Assembly: GCF_018603435.1 (NCBI RefSeq) | Contig: NZ_CP075682.1 | Location: forward strand, 2,418,001-2,482,000 | Length of the DNA: 64,000 nucleotides | Origin: Chryseobacterium sp. ZHDP1 | GTDB taxonomy: Bacteria > Bacteroidota > Bacteroidia > Flavobacteriales > Weeksellaceae | Reading direction: 5' to 3' | Shown: positions 18,898 through 27,619 of the stretch, one piece after another | Layout: the number at the start of each line of letters is the position of its first letter | How positions within the stretch are numbered: position 1 is the stretch's first letter | Translations under genes and position numbers: made by a program | The notes under the pieces: generated by a model | The model's input: the letters and a program-made list of their open reading frames with translations, nothing else | What the model was told of the DNA's origin: nothing | Database searches by the model: none

Positions 18898-19011
18898 TTG
18901 TGTATATGCTTTTCTACTACAAAATGATTACCTGTAAACTGTTGAAAGAATTTCAGGCAATTAGTTTTTGTTTAATTCCTTTTTTATCTATAAGAGATTG
19001 TTTATTAGCGG

Positions 19012-20979
19012 CTAATTGGTGACGATGAGCTTAAATACTTTTAATTCAGAAGTCGTTTTCACAACAATTACATAAGCTCCCTCTACTAAAAGCGTATCTT
19101 TAATTTCATAATAGTCTTTTCCATTATCCTGTATGGTCTTTACAAGCCTTCCCGAAGCATCATAGATTTTGATATCTACATTCTCTTTTATATCTGATAT
19201 AATTCTTATGGTAAACACCTGACCTTTAGGCACTGGATTTGGGTATAATACAATTCCGTTTTCTCTTTTACGAGTTACTTTTACTGTATCTTTTTTTGTA
19301 CAGCCATCTGGTGTATTCACTGTTACCGTATAAACTCCAGGTTCATACACTGTAATATTAGCGGAAGAGCTGCTAAATCCATTATCTGATGTCCATTGAT
19401 AAGTAGCATTCGGATTCGAGATCTGGGTACTTGCATCGAAATGAGCAGATCCTCCGGAACTTATTATCACATCAGGTCCTAAATCTAAATTGATCGAGTT
19501 AAAATCATTGACTGTAAAATCTTCATTAATTATATTCCCATCCGCATCCGTAATGATAAGATGATAGTTTCCGATTACCAAGTCGGGGAAAGATAACTGG
19601 GATGTAGAAACATTAAAATTCTGATTAATACCGTTACCCGTTAATTGAATATGGTATGGAGCTTTACCTCCTTTAATATTTATATTTAATGTTCCCTTCT
19701 TCTGTGTACAAGTAGGCTGCTGAAGTTCATTAATTGATAATATTTTATTTCCTAAAGCAAAAGTGAAAACATCTGTTCCTGATAAATCCTGATCAAAGGT
19801 GATATTATTAAAATGAACATTTTGATCTGCATCTACATAATCCATAGGAAATACTTCTACGTTGGCAGAATTAAAATTTCCCTGTCCGGTTTTATCAATA
19901 AATAACCATAACTTTTTATCTGCAGGTATAGTAAGTATATTTTTAACAGAAAAAACCACTTCAGTCGGAATGGTCTGAGAAGTCTCTGTAGAAAATCTGG
20001 TTTTCCATTTTCTTTTAAACAACTGATATCCGGAAGTAGGAGTATCTAACAATAATTGCTCTTTATTATCTCCCCATATAAGAAAACTTTGATCTGGAAA
20101 ATCTGCATCATTGCTCTTGTTATCTACAGCTAATTTTTTAGCCGCAATAATAAGCCGCTTATTTTCTGAAGAACTCGTTGCCTGTTTCTGATATAAACCT
20201 GAATACTTATCTCTGGCAATTCCTGCAATGTTTGCAGAGTAATTAGTAAAGTCATCCTGCTTCCATATCTTTTTACTTTTTGAACTATAATATTCAGTAT
20301 AAGGCATTGTAACTGCATATTTTACAGCCAGATAAGAATTTACACGATTTCTTTCATTTTGAGTAAGAATTTTACGGTATATGAAAAATTCAGGAAGTTT
20401 ACCTTTAAAATTTTGCCAGCCGGTACTTCTTATATCTTTTCCTACGTACATAGAAGATATTCCCGTCGTACCTATAACAGAATGAATCTTTTCTGAGGGA
20501 ATTCCGAATCTTGTATACATACTGAATGAAGGAAGATCATCAATAGTACTGGTATTGATATAGTTAATCTGTTCATTGTTATACCGGAAAATATTTTTTG
20601 TGCTGAAATATATTTCCTTCTCGTAAGACTTTTCTGAAGAAAACATAGCTGTTTCCGTGGATGTATTTTGATTTTGATACGCTGTAAAGAAAGTAGTCTT
20701 ATCCATAGTCTCCATCAAATATGGAAATTTCAGATAATCATCTACCCCGTCAAAATCCAAACTTTCATTATAATTAAATAATGTATAATTAGGTTGGTTC
20801 TGAGTAGATATCGCTTTAATTTCATTCTGATTCCCACTATAATCCTGATAAGTTAATGCAGGAGTTTGTGCAGAATTAGCTTTAAACCAAACACTCACTC
20901 CCGAAACACCGCCAGGAGACTGGGCAAAACACATATCCAGCAAAAGGATATGAAAAAAGAAAAGTATTTTTTTCATCAT
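19012..20979 (-). CDS. Secreted protein with LamG-like domain and T9SS sorting domain
   Basis: A 655-residue secreted or surface protein. The signal peptide ends near residue 19 ('DMCFAQ'). The N-terminal ~200 residues look like a concanavalin/LamG-type beta-sandwich: 'GVSVWFKANSAQTP', 'SLDFDGVDDYLKFP', 'KLPEFFIYRKILTQNERNRV'. A conserved Bacteroidota block follows ('AGIARDKYSGLYQKQA', 'FLIWGDNK'), then a PKD/SprB-like repeat ('YQWTSDNGFSS', 'YTVTVNTPDGCTKKDTV'). The last ~75 residues are a type A sorting domain ('LYPNPVPKGQVFTI', 'IKIYDASGRLVKTI') that directs export through the type IX system. The ligand is unknown. Confidence 0.85.
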   Translation of the reverse strand: MMKKILFFFHILLLDMCFAQSPGGVSGVSVWFKANSAQTPALTYQDYSGNQNEIKAISTQNQPNYTLFNYNESLDFDGVDDYLKFPYLMETMDKTTFFTAYQNQNTSTETAMFSSEKSYEKEIYFSTKNIFRYNNEQINYINTSTIDDLPSFSMYTRFGIPSEKIHSVIGTTGISSMYVGKDIRSTGWQNFKGKLPEFFIYRKILTQNERNRVNSYLAVKYAVTMPYTEYYSSKSKKIWKQDDFTNYSANIAGIARDKYSGLYQKQATSSSENKRLIIAAKKLAVDNKSNDADFPDQSFLIWGDNKEQLLLDTPTSGYQLFKRKWKTRFSTETSQTIPTEVVFSVKNILTIPADKKLWLFIDKTGQGNFNSANVEVFPMDYVDADQNVHFNNITFDQDLSGTDVFTFALGNKILSINELQQPTCTQKKGTLNINIKGGKAPYHIQLTGNGINQNFNVSTSQLSFPDLVIGNYHLIITDADGNIINEDFTVNDFNSINLDLGPDVIISSGGSAHFDASTQISNPNATYQWTSDNGFSSSSANITVYEPGVYTVTVNTPDGCTKKDTVKVTRKRENGIVLYPNPVPKGQVFTIRIISDIKENVDIKIYDASGRLVKTIQDNGKDYYEIKDTLLVEGAYVIVVKTTSELKVFKLIVTN

Positions 20980-21075
20980 AAGTGTTTATCTCAAATTTTG
21001 AAAATTTGTAATCGCTGAGAATCGTCTAAAATATTTTTATCGCACTAAATAACGGCACATCCGATTCTCAAAGAT

Positions 21076-23313
21076 TTATTTTTTAATAAGCTTTTTAGTT
21101 TCTTTAAAGTCACTACATTCTAAACTAACCGTATAAATCCCGGAAGGATAATCACTCACATCAATTGTTCGTAAATATTCGCCTTTTGGAAACGCTTCAC
21201 TACTTTGGTTATTTAGAATAATTTTTCCGGAAGCATCATATATGGATATTTTTACTGCTGATGAGTTTTCCAATCTGAATTTTATATGAGCTTCATCCTT
21301 TGTAGGATTCGGAAAGATTGTAAAATTACTTTCGCTTTTTATAGTTTCAGGAAGAATATTCTGATCCGAAACTCTTTTTTGTGCAACATATCTGAATGCT
21401 GAAATCATATCAAAACAAGGAGTAATGAGTGCATGAAAGCCTGAAGCATTTTCTGCATGAAAACCAACTTTCAATGTAATATCTTTTGAAGCCAGATATT
21501 CAACATTTTGTACAGGAGCAATAATTTTATTACTTGCTACGATCTGCTTTGCCCAGATAGTTTGTGGAGTTGTAATGTCATCAACCGGACTTGTAAGTAT
21601 TTTTAAATCTTCTTTATAACAAAAATCTACATTAGAAACAACAATAGAAAAATTCTGAACACCATTTGGAAGTAATGGTGTTGTGTTTGTTTTTGGAGAC
21701 ACAATAATTTTGTAAGTGTCCTTAGTAGGATTTTTAATATCTACTCTCTCAATTGTATCTACATTATTCGTGGAATTTTTAGTCGCTGCTGCCGTAAGAT
21801 TATTCATTCCTCCTAATTTCCAAGGGTAATAAACAGTCTCTGTACCATTTGAATTTACTTTAACAATTTTAAGATCAAGATCATTAACTAAATTAGGGGT
21901 AGAAAGATCTACAGTATTGCTCACAAGATTTCCTTGAGGATCAGTCCATGATATAGTGGCGGATAAAGGCTGGCTAACATCCAGAGGAACTACATACAAA
22001 GTATATTTATTTCCCTGATTAAGAGAAATCTCTTTGATTAATGTAGATTTTTTATAATCCCCAATAATTCCTTCAATATTATCATGTATAGCAGCAACTG
22101 CTCTTTTCGCATCTGCCATTCCCCATCCGTAAATATAATCTGGTCCTTCTGTTCCCTTATCATTGGCTGTATGAGCCAACAGAGCACGAACTGTAGAAGA
22201 TTGCATATAGCTTTGAGAAGGACTCACAGATTTATAATATTGCTGTAATAACGTTATAATACCAGAAACTACAGCAGTCGCTGATGAAGTTCCTTTATAA
22301 GTTCCGTATGCGGAGTCATAAGTCTCAATAGATGAATATATAGTCTCTCCAGGTGCGCATAGATCTGGCTTTATCCTTCCGTCGTCAGTTGGACCATAAC
22401 TGCTGAATGAAGAAATATCAAAATCTTCATCAGAATTCATATTAAGATTTTTTTTAGCAGAAGCCACAACCAAAACATTTTTAGCAATTCCCGCTCCTTC
22501 AAGTAAATCATATCCTCCCTTCGCAGTTACCTGAGGAACAAGAGCAGGATCTATTTCTCTGGAATTTCCCGCAGCCTTAACAATTTGTAAATATGGTTTT
22601 AAATACATTAGGTTATCCCAGTTCTGTGCTGTAGAATTATATTTTCCAAATTGATAGGTTTGAAGATATAAAGGATCGAAACCATAACTATTATTGGCAA
22701 CTAAAATACCCGTTGGATTATTTGGGGAATAAGCTTCATTAAGCATTTCAGATACATCATTTACCCAATCATATGCATGAAGTTTAGCATTAAATGCAAT
22801 TCCTCTTGCATTTGCGTCTCCATTACTTCCAACCATTGTTCCTGCAATGTTCGTACTGTGCCTTGTTATAGTTTGATTTTGAGAAGAATCATAAGTAATC
22901 TTTCCGGAAAGCAATTCATGTGTAACTCTTGGCTTTGAATAATCCCATTGGCCTATTATCATATTTTGTCCTGAAATGTCTAATCCAGCACTTCCTCCAG
23001 CATATAATGTATTAGCTTTTGTCATTTGTGCCGCTCCGGCATTCAATGTCGTATAGTATAATGGTCTGCCATTTTCATCAGAACCAACTAATTGCTTATT
23101 ATTTCCATCTTTTTCAATAAATTCCGGAAATCCTAAAGATTTTAAACGCTCTACTTCCTGTTTCTGTTTATTCTCTTTATTTATAATCTGTAACTGGAAA
23201 TTCTTTTGATCTTCTATTAATCGATTATTGGCATCTTGCTTTTCTTGTGAAAATACCGACATGAAAAAGAATACAGAAATTCCCAAAACTGACTTTTGGT
23301 ATATTTTATACAT
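21076..23313 (-). CDS. Secreted subtilisin-like (S8) serine protease, T9SS cargo
   Basis: A 745-residue subtilase. Signal peptide at residues 1-22. The catalytic Asp is in 'IIGQWDYSKP' (about residue 119), His in 'ITRHSTNIAGTMVGS' (about 152) and Ser in 'YKGTSSATAVVSG' (about 343), with the substrate-binding 'VVKAAGNS' (oxyanion Asn) between; all three catalytic residues are present. A beta-rich region follows the catalytic domain, then a short stretch of the type seen in adhesion proteins ('KDITLKVGFHAENASGF'), and a type A sorting domain at the C-terminus ('TIFPNPTKDEAHIKF', 'ISIYDASGKIIL'). It should be secreted through type IX and act on extracellular protein. It lies 18 bases from the upstream tail-fibre-like gene. 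Confidence 0.93.
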   Translation of the reverse strand: MYKIYQKSVLGISVFFFMSVFSQEKQDANNRLIEDQKNFQLQIINKENKQKQEVERLKSLGFPEFIEKDGNNKQLVGSDENGRPLYYTTLNAGAAQMTKANTLYAGGSAGLDISGQNMIIGQWDYSKPRVTHELLSGKITYDSSQNQTITRHSTNIAGTMVGSNGDANARGIAFNAKLHAYDWVNDVSEMLNEAYSPNNPTGILVANNSYGFDPLYLQTYQFGKYNSTAQNWDNLMYLKPYLQIVKAAGNSREIDPALVPQVTAKGGYDLLEGAGIAKNVLVVASAKKNLNMNSDEDFDISSFSSYGPTDDGRIKPDLCAPGETIYSSIETYDSAYGTYKGTSSATAVVSGIITLLQQYYKSVSPSQSYMQSSTVRALLAHTANDKGTEGPDYIYGWGMADAKRAVAAIHDNIEGIIGDYKKSTLIKEISLNQGNKYTLYVVPLDVSQPLSATISWTDPQGNLVSNTVDLSTPNLVNDLDLKIVKVNSNGTETVYYPWKLGGMNNLTAAATKNSTNNVDTIERVDIKNPTKDTYKIIVSPKTNTTPLLPNGVQNFSIVVSNVDFCYKEDLKILTSPVDDITTPQTIWAKQIVASNKIIAPVQNVEYLASKDITLKVGFHAENASGFHALITPCFDMISAFRYVAQKRVSDQNILPETIKSESNFTIFPNPTKDEAHIKFRLENSSAVKISIYDASGKIILNNQSSEAFPKGEYLRTIDVSDYPSGIYTVSLECSDFKETKKLIKK

Positions 23314-23331
23314 CGGAAAATATTTTTAGGA

Positions 23332-24516
23332 TTATTTCTGCTTTGCCTTTTCTAATTTTTCTAATCTTTCATTCAAAGATTTAAGAATATCTGCCTGACT
23401 TTTGATTAAGTTCTCTTGTTCTTTATTTTTCTTATTCAGATCAATGGAATATAAAGTTAGTTCTTCAATTTTTTCAAGAAGCTTATTGGTTGTTATTCCT
23501 AGTTCTAATCCATTCTCAATAATTTCTTTTGAGGATGAAAAATTAGGTAAATGGTGATATTTTTTGGTAAACTCTTCTACTTCATCTAAAGATAACATTT
23601 TATAATCATTCTTTAAATCAGAAGCCCCGTTATAATACTTTTGAAAAACATAATCTGCAGGTACCTGCAAATCGATTTTCACTTCCTCTGCATGAATTTT
23701 TCCTTTTACTGTAAGTTTCGAATCTGGATTTACCGAGCCTATCCCTACATTTCCGTTGTTGGCAATTCTTAATCTTTCAGTCCACCAATTGTTATTTGCA
23801 ACATTACTCATGTTAAAAAATTGAAATCCATCTTTTGAACTTTGCATCATGGTATGAACATTATTCTGTACATCGCCCATCTGGATCGCTGCAGCTTGAC
23901 CAATATCACTCGTAGAATTCTGACGATATATTTCTAAATCGTTACCTATATAAGAACTTGTATTTCCTTCAATCTTAACTCCTAAATTATCAGCATTATG
24001 AATTGTCAATTTTCCAGCTGGTGATGTTGTTCCTATTCCTACATTACCCGACTGTGCCTTAACTACAAAAGCTCCACTAGTAGAGTTAGGCTCTATTACT
24101 ACATCTCCATTTCCTCCCCGGATAATTGTTTTACTATGATACTGTCCTCCAAGATTACCAAAAGATAATATATTACCGGAACTTTCTGAATAGCTAATAA
24201 CAGGAACGTTGTATCCGTTAGAATTTAGTTTAATATAATAAGAGCCATCATTACCATTATTGTATCTTTCGTTAGCAGTAACAGAACCATTAACATCTAA
24301 TTTTTGGGTTGGGTTATCAGTCCCTACTCCTACACTTCCATTAAGTGTTATTCTTACCTTTTCAGAATTGTTTGTTCTAAATATTAAAGGCTGAGCATCT
24401 ATAGTACCTAAGAAATTTGTAGATGGATTTGTTCCGTTGTTACCTGTCGTATTCCAGATTTGTGCTGAAGAGAATACAGCGATCAGAGAACTTATCGTGA
24501 GTAATATTTTTTTCAT
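23332..24516 (-). CDS. Tail-fibre-like secreted surface protein
   Basis: A 394-residue secreted protein with an N-terminal signal peptide (cleavage near 'FSSAQ'). It has three copies of the 'VGIGT..P..KL.V.G' repeat ('VGVGTDNPTQKLDVNGSV', 'NVGIGTTSPAGKLTIHNA', 'NVGIGSVNPDSKLTVKGK') typical of phage-tail-fibre-like proteins of Flavobacteriia. Next comes the conserved 'HHLPNFSSSKEIIENGLELG' segment and a C-terminal coiled coil of about 55 residues. No type IX sorting domain is present. The frame is open 13 codons further upstream from a GTG, but a -7 promoter box lies inside that extension and the signal peptide starts at the ATG at 24516, so I use that start. Confidence 0.8.
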   Translation of the reverse strand: MKKILLTISSLIAVFSSAQIWNTTGNNGTNPSTNFLGTIDAQPLIFRTNNSEKVRITLNGSVGVGTDNPTQKLDVNGSVTANERYNNGNDGSYYIKLNSNGYNVPVISYSESSGNILSFGNLGGQYHSKTIIRGGNGDVVIEPNSTSGAFVVKAQSGNVGIGTTSPAGKLTIHNADNLGVKIEGNTSSYIGNDLEIYRQNSTSDIGQAAAIQMGDVQNNVHTMMQSSKDGFQFFNMSNVANNNWWTERLRIANNGNVGIGSVNPDSKLTVKGKIHAEEVKIDLQVPADYVFQKYYNGASDLKNDYKMLSLDEVEEFTKKYHHLPNFSSSKEIIENGLELGITTNKLLEKIEELTLYSIDLNKKNKEQENLIKSQADILKSLNERLEKLEKAKQK

Positions 24517-24533
24517 TCCTGTATTTTTTTTCG

Positions 24534-24560
24534 CAAATATATATATTTTTTTCACTCAAA
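24534..24560 (-). promoter_or_regulatory. Promoter-like element upstream of the tail-fibre-like gene
   Basis: On the minus strand, TTTG (24557-24560), a 15-base spacer and TATATTTG (24534-24541). The -7 box is a perfect TAnnTTTG but the spacer is shorter than usual. It would drive the tail-fibre-like gene and the subtilase gene 18 bases behind it. Confidence 0.45.
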
Positions 24561-24994
24561 AAAATTTGCATAAATTAACATCAAATGGTAATAAAATTTA
24601 TTAGAATTACATATTTAAATACTTAAATCAAATTTTAAATCATAACCCTAATTTATTTACATTTTATCATTCGTAATTAATTATTATCCTTAATAATTTT
24701 TATTATTTTTTTTGTTTGTAAATCCTTGATAGTATACAGAATAAGGAATTTTGATTTAATAGTAAAATTCACATTCTTTATTCTCCAATATTATCCGTTT
24801 TTTATCTCTTTAAATGAAAAGGGATAAGTATAAAATCTAAAAAACTTCTGTTACAATTTTTACAAAAATATTGTTGTTTTCACATTTTTAATAATTTTTG
24901 GTGAGTAACAATTGGGACCAATTTTGTTGTCACTAACTTTGGATACCTGTTATGATTCTCATTCATTTGCGATAGGTATTTCCGCAAAATAAAC
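24561..24994. other. AT-rich intergenic stretch, no gene seen
   Basis: About 430 bases of very AT-rich DNA between the type IX cargo cluster and the RiPP-like gene. I see no ORF with a supporting motif on either strand, no tRNA, and no clear repeat. It probably holds the regulatory boundary between the two regions. Confidence 0.5.
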
Positions 24995-25017
24995 GAGAGC
25001 AAGATTATCTTACTCTC
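24995..25017 (-). terminator. Putative terminator of the RiPP-like precursor transcript
   Basis: An 11-bp inverted repeat with one G-U pair on the minus strand and almost no loop (stem GAGAGTAAGA / TCTTGCTCTC around TAA). It is followed on the minus strand by GTTTATTTT. It lies about 90 bases downstream of the precursor stop codon at 25108. The plus-strand version has a mismatch in the stem but also leads into a T-rich stretch. Confidence 0.5.
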
Positions 25018-25107
25018 ATTTTTATAAATTAAATTCAATCAACATTGAAAATCAAACAATTATAACTCTACAATTGAATATCACTAAATTTGGAACACTA
25101 TCTCAAA

Positions 25108-25242
25108 TCAACAAGCTCTATCCAAGCAGTATGGTATTGTAGATCCAACATATGGAACAATATGTCCACTACTTCCTTTAATATTTCTCCGCCCATTTCT
25201 TGACAGACTTTCCTTAACTGTTACCAAATTAATTCTTTTCAT
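25108..25242 (-). CDS. Putative RiPP precursor peptide (44 aa)
   Basis: This 44-codon gene was found by reading the gap by eye. The N-terminal 'MKRINLVTVKESLSRNGRRN' runs into 'IKGSSG', which resembles the leader of Bacteroidota natural-product precursors with a 'LSR...MKxIKGG' ending; here the double glycine is replaced by GSSG. The C-terminal part 'HIVPYVGSTIPYCLDRAC' would be the core. It holds Ser and Thr side by side, then two Cys (the last being the final residue), a composition that allows (methyl)lanthionine, disulfide or other thiol chemistry. It lies 532 bases downstream of a LanC-like gene on the same strand and is followed by a terminator. That it is expressed and modified is inference; no peptide export protease is visible beside it. 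Confidence 0.6.
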   Translation of the reverse strand: MKRINLVTVKESLSRNGRRNIKGSSGHIVPYVGSTIPYCLDRAC

Positions 25243-25516
25243 AACAATAATATTATTTATTAATTCCTACTCTTTAGCCTTTCAGCTTACGCTTTAAACT
25301 CTTTTTTAAAATTGATTTCCAAATATCTATAGTAAAAAACAATTATTCTAGTTCATTATCATTAATAAGGATATCCGTTAATAAATTTCTTTTATAATCA
25401 TATAAATGATAAACCAAAACTTCTAATTCATTTTAATTCCTCCTTTATAACATATTCCCCGGAATTCTTTCTATTGAATAATATTAGAACAAACTTCTAA
25501 TTCTATTCTTGTTTCT

Positions 25517-25660
25517 TTACAACAGGGGATGTATAGAGTCTGTTTCAGAAATTATATTAAGGATGTTTTCTCCTACAATTACTCCCACATAACATCCGCC
25601 ACATTCATCAAACATAAAAATTCCGTCTTCCCGAAAAACCTCTTTTAAGTATGTACACTT
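25517..25660 (-). pseudogene. Possible gene remnant or short Cys-containing ORF
   Basis: On the minus strand a frame runs from just after a stop (base 25660) to a TAA at 25517-25519. It contains an internal ATG at 25615 that would give 32 residues, 'MFDECGGCYVGVIVGENI' and onward. The coding-like stretch continues upstream of that ATG ('YLKEVFREDGIF') but has no start codon, so this may be the 3' end of a decayed gene. No leader motif like that of the 25242 peptide is present. No family is recognised. Confidence 0.25.
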
Positions 25661-25774
25661 TTATTATTCATACAGGAAGTATGAAAAAGAGGGAAATATC
25701 AAGTAATTTTTCCAAAATTAATTACAATAAACATATTTTCTTCATAGAAATTAAATCAAAAGATTTCAGTATCA

Positions 25775-27619
25775 TTAGGCAAATTCTAAAAATCCATTAT
25801 AGATAAAATTCTTTACCGTGCTTTTTACCAAATAATCCAATCTTCCAATAAGTTCTTCCTTATCTTTTGAGTAAGTATAGGAAATGATAGTATCAAGTAC
25901 TTCTTCCGGCTGAGATAAGCAAAAATATTTAAATTCTTCACTTACCATTTTAATTGTTTTGGGGGTACTGAAAGCCTGTAATAATAAATATTCTATTTTA
26001 AGGGGTATCTCCTCAAAAAAATTCGTTCTTTTATCAAGAGCAGGAATAAAGACGGAGATATATGAAGCAGGAGGTTGTATAATGTTTAGTGTATGTATAT
26101 AAATGTCATTTGAAGACCAGTCCCATTTCGTATTTACTACAGTTCCCATAGAACCATGTATGATTGGGACATATAAAATTGAGCTGCCTAAAGATTCAAT
26201 ATGATCAAAAACATAATTTCTATAAGATATGATCTTTGAAAATTTTGTCAGGTTATTTTTCTGTCTTATTCCATCATAAATTTGGTTTTTACTTTGTTCA
26301 AAAAACAGAAGATCTTTTAATAATTCTGAAGAAGAATTCTGATCTATTACAGGAACAATGTCATTAATTAGATTACTACTAACTTCATCAATATTATTCA
26401 AGATTGTATTGTAGACATTGGAAAAATTTATTTTTGTGAAATAATAAAATTTAGGATATTGCTTTTGAAATATAAAATCTTCTTTCAGCTGAATATCCAA
26501 ACATAAGTTATAATTTTTATTTTCAACAATATTTTTAACAATGGAAACATTATATTTCATAATTAGATATAACTGACCTATTTTTCCATTAATGAGTCCG
26601 AATTCTAAATCTACATATTCATCCAAATCTTGCAACATAGTCTCATATTGTGCCAATTCTTCTTTGAAATTATCTCTGTGATAAAAAAATTCTGAAAAAT
26701 CATTACAGAGAGAAGGCGAAAGTGTCATCAGAAAAGCAAGATTCTTCTCAAATTCCTCTTTTTCATTCATCTCTAATAATCCATCAAGAATCCTGATATA
26801 ATTTTCTTTATTTGAATTAATCTTAAGAATAAACCTCTTTTCTATATCAGAAATAAAAAGATAGTTTTCTAAGTTAATCTCTTCCTTTTCTTTATTAATA
26901 AAATTTTTAATATACTTTTCAGCTTGTGCACTATAGAATTTAATATTTTCATTTTTTGAAATCGCATGTATATATCTCAATACAAATAGAATCCCCAAAG
27001 ATCCACGTGCGAAGTCACAGGAATTTTCTATATTGATTTCTTCTTTTGAAATCCATGAAAGACCATTAGGTGTAAATATACTGTTGTTTATTATTTTCTG
27101 TAAATAATTATTTATCATCTCTTCTGTTTCCTTCGATTCATTTTTAGTAAACAGATTAATAAGAATAAATAGGACTCCCGCTCTTCCATCCAGTAAATAA
27201 TCGGAAGTATATTCAGAATGGAAAAACTCCTTTTCAGACTCTTTTAAAATTTTCAGACAATTGTCTAAATAAATATTCTGAGGAGAGGTTTTATAAAGCT
27301 CTAATAAAAAATAAGCAACTCCGCCTCTTCCAGTATATAATGAGTAATTTGCCGTTGCTGAATGATCACAGTAAGAGATCAAACTGAGACTATGCGTTTC
27401 TATAATATCAAGCAACTCTGGTTTATTATATATTTTATGGTATTCTAACAGAAAAAACAAATACCCAGTAATTCCGTATTCTATATTTTCAATATTATCT
27501 GATATAAGGTATTGTTCTTCAAGTTTCTGCTTATTATTTTTGGCTATATTCTGGAGATCCGTAAAACTTAATCCCAATATAGCAGATATATATTCATCTG
27601 TTGTTACATTCAATCTCAT
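25775..27619 (-). CDS. LanC-like protein with incomplete zinc site and extra C-terminal domain
   Basis: A 614-residue protein. The first ~345 residues look like the LanC lanthionine-cyclase alpha-toroid, with its serial Gly-x-x-Gly helices: 'YGITGYLFFLLEYH', 'TGRGGVAYFLLELY', 'DGRAGVLFILINLF', 'ARGSLGILFVLRYI' and 'FGLINGKIGQLYLI'. LanC needs a Cys and a Cys-His pair to bind zinc. Here the likely pair reads 'SLCND' (about residue 304), with His replaced by Asn, and no W-C-x-G motif is seen, so the zinc site looks incomplete. The last ~270 residues are not LanC; their end ('LLLQAFSTPKTIKMVSEEF' to 'STVKNFIYNGFLEF') resembles a winged-helix, PqqD-like fold. The ATG overlaps the stop of the upstream DUF6734-like gene (ATGA), so translation is probably coupled. 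The role is likely RiPP maturation or a non-enzymatic scaffold. Confidence 0.65.
   Translation of the reverse strand: MRLNVTTDEYISAILGLSFTDLQNIAKNNKQKLEEQYLISDNIENIEYGITGYLFFLLEYHKIYNKPELLDIIETHSLSLISYCDHSATANYSLYTGRGGVAYFLLELYKTSPQNIYLDNCLKILKESEKEFFHSEYTSDYLLDGRAGVLFILINLFTKNESKETEEMINNYLQKIINNSIFTPNGLSWISKEEINIENSCDFARGSLGILFVLRYIHAISKNENIKFYSAQAEKYIKNFINKEKEEINLENYLFISDIEKRFILKINSNKENYIRILDGLLEMNEKEEFEKNLAFLMTLSPSLCNDFSEFFYHRDNFKEELAQYETMLQDLDEYVDLEFGLINGKIGQLYLIMKYNVSIVKNIVENKNYNLCLDIQLKEDFIFQKQYPKFYYFTKINFSNVYNTILNNIDEVSSNLINDIVPVIDQNSSSELLKDLLFFEQSKNQIYDGIRQKNNLTKFSKIISYRNYVFDHIESLGSSILYVPIIHGSMGTVVNTKWDWSSNDIYIHTLNIIQPPASYISVFIPALDKRTNFFEEIPLKIEYLLLQAFSTPKTIKMVSEEFKYFCLSQPEEVLDTIISYTYSKDKEELIGRLDYLVKSTVKNFIYNGFLEFA

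Noticed and set aside
21017..21071. 9-bp inverted repeat (TGAGAATCG / CGATTCTCA) between the subtilase and LamG-like genes.
   Set aside because: The arms are 37 bases apart with no T tract directly after, so I could not support it as a terminator or operator.
24995..25260. CRISPR array or tRNA in the intergenic region before the LanC-like gene.
   Set aside because: No regularly spaced repeats and no cloverleaf-like sequence were found.
25243..25350. A short minus-strand frame ending in a Lys-rich 'SLKRKLKG' just before the precursor gene.
   Set aside because: It has no ATG after the preceding stop, only a possible TTG, and no leader motif; the similarity to a cationic peptide is probably chance.
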